In this document: positions 13,204 through 13,834 of the stretch, one piece after another
How the letters are laid out: every line of letters starts with the position of its first letter
How positions within the stretch are numbered: position 1 is the stretch's first letter
Made by a program: the position numbers and the translations under genes
DNA from: JADCCX01 sp031373545
GTDB lineage: Bacteria; Pseudomonadota; Alphaproteobacteria; Rhizobiales; Beijerinckiaceae
Reading direction: 5' to 3'
Length of the DNA: 13,834 bases
NCBI GenBank assembly: GCA_031373545.1
Contig: JANMMT010000170.1
Coordinates: forward strand, 1-13,834
The notes under the pieces: generated by a model
What the model saw: the letters and a program-made list of their open reading frames with translations, nothing else
What the model was told of the DNA's origin: nothing
The model's database searches: none

Positions 13204-13834
13204 TCAAGGCGCCGGGTTCATGTGCACTTGATGGACGGCGTCGAGGCGCGCCTCCAGCTCCGGCGTGATATCGACATCAACCGAAGCAATGTTGATTTTC
13301 AACTGCGCCATCGAGGTCGCGCCAATGATGTTGGACGCGACAAAGCTGCGGCTGTTGACGAAGGCCAGTGCCATCTGCGCCGGGTCGAGGCCAAATTCCT
13401 TCGCCAGTGCGACATAGGCACGAATCGCTTCTTCCGCCCCCGGTTTCTGGTAGCGCTGTCCGCGGTTGAACAGGGTGGTCCGCGCGCCGGGCGGCATGGC
13501 CCCGTCGAGATACTTGCCCGTCAGGAATCCCTGCGCGAGGGGTGAATAGGGCAGCAGGCCCACATCCTCGCGCAGGCAGATCTCGGCAATCGCCGTCTCA
13601 TTGGTGCGGTTAATGAGGTTGTAGGCGTTCTGGACCGAGGCGATGCGGGCATGCCCCCGCAGTTCGCTCTCTTTCAGCCAGGTCATCAGGCCCCAACTGC
13701 TCTCGTTGGACACGCCGATGTGGCGGACCTTTCCGGATTTCACCAGATCATCAAACACCTCCAGCGTCTCGCCGATGGTGACCTCATCGGGTGCGGATTG
13801 GTGCGAGAAATGCGTCGGATTGGAGCCCCACATG
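13204..13834 (-). CDS. Aldo/keto reductase, C-terminal part (partial at window edge)
   Basis: The last 209-210 residues of an NADP(H)-dependent aldo/keto reductase of the Tas-like group. Recognisable text includes ETLEVFDDLVKSGKVRHIGVSNE, SVQNAYNLINR, GLLPYSPLAQGFLTGKY and the cofactor-side IIGATSMAQLKINIA. The open frame reaches the right window edge. An ATG at 13833-13831 falls in the middle of the conserved barrel, so it is not the true start; the catalytic Asp, Tyr and Lys lie outside. The substrate is unknown. The stop at 13206-13204 is close to the palindromic repeats, which probably terminate its transcript. A 5-bp hairpin (13198-13202 with 13209-13213) overlaps the stop. Confidence 0.92.
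   Translation of the reverse strand, partial: MWGSNPTHFSHQSAPDEVTIGETLEVFDDLVKSGKVRHIGVSNESSWGLMTWLKESELRGHARIASVQNAYNLINRTNETAIAEICLREDVGLLPYSPLAQGFLTGKYLDGAMPPGARTTLFNRGQRYQKPGAEEAIRAYVALAKEFGLDPAQMALAFVNSRSFVASNIIGATSMAQLKINIASVDVDITPELEARLDAVHQVHMNPAP

Overview
The window is GC-rich, densely coded DNA that looks chromosomal and alphaproteobacterial. The phosphoglucomutase/phosphomannomutase, the four-helix membrane protein, the L,D-transpeptidase lipoprotein and the glutaryl-CoA dehydrogenase most resemble Hyphomicrobiales (Rhizobiales) proteins as I remember them. That placement is from memory of the families, not from a search. I see no tRNA, rRNA, CRISPR, transposase or phage gene.

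Layout. (1) 1-363, minus: start of an L,D-transpeptidase-like lipoprotein that runs off the left edge. (2) 485-1414, plus: histone-deacetylase-family zinc amidohydrolase. (3) 7777 down to 1435, minus: seven tightly packed genes in transcription order gcdH, thiM, thiE, TRAP-type binding protein, a 149-bp gap, small membrane protein, CaiB/BaiF CoA-transferase, MBL-fold hydrolase. Except at the gap, neighbours are separated by one base or overlap by four. (4) 7989-8630, plus: unknown six-helix membrane protein whose stop shares a TTAA with the converging phhB. (5) 9492 down to 8627, minus: thpR then phhB. (6) 11351 down to 9597, minus: Tat-exported gamma-glutamyltransferase. (7) 11522-13045, plus: phosphohexomutase, followed by an intrinsic terminator inside a REP-like palindromic cluster. 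(8) 13834 down to 13204, minus: aldo/keto reductase cut by the right edge.

How genes may work together. GcdH converts glutaryl-CoA to crotonyl-CoA. The CaiB-type transferase on the same strand could activate glutarate to glutaryl-CoA. Between them lie thiazole kinase and thiamine-phosphate synthase, a thiamine salvage pair, with a periplasmic binding protein translationally coupled to thiE. The three middle genes all appear to use non-ATG starts (GTG, TTG, GTG). Two in-frame tandem duplications, of 15 and 18 bp, lie across gene ends in this cluster. The most interesting hypothesis is that the orphan TRAP-type binding protein captures a thiamine precursor or a 2-oxo/dicarboxylic acid linked to glutarate catabolism. 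Otherwise the window is ordinary housekeeping and catabolic sequence, and I see no clear new defence or mobile system.
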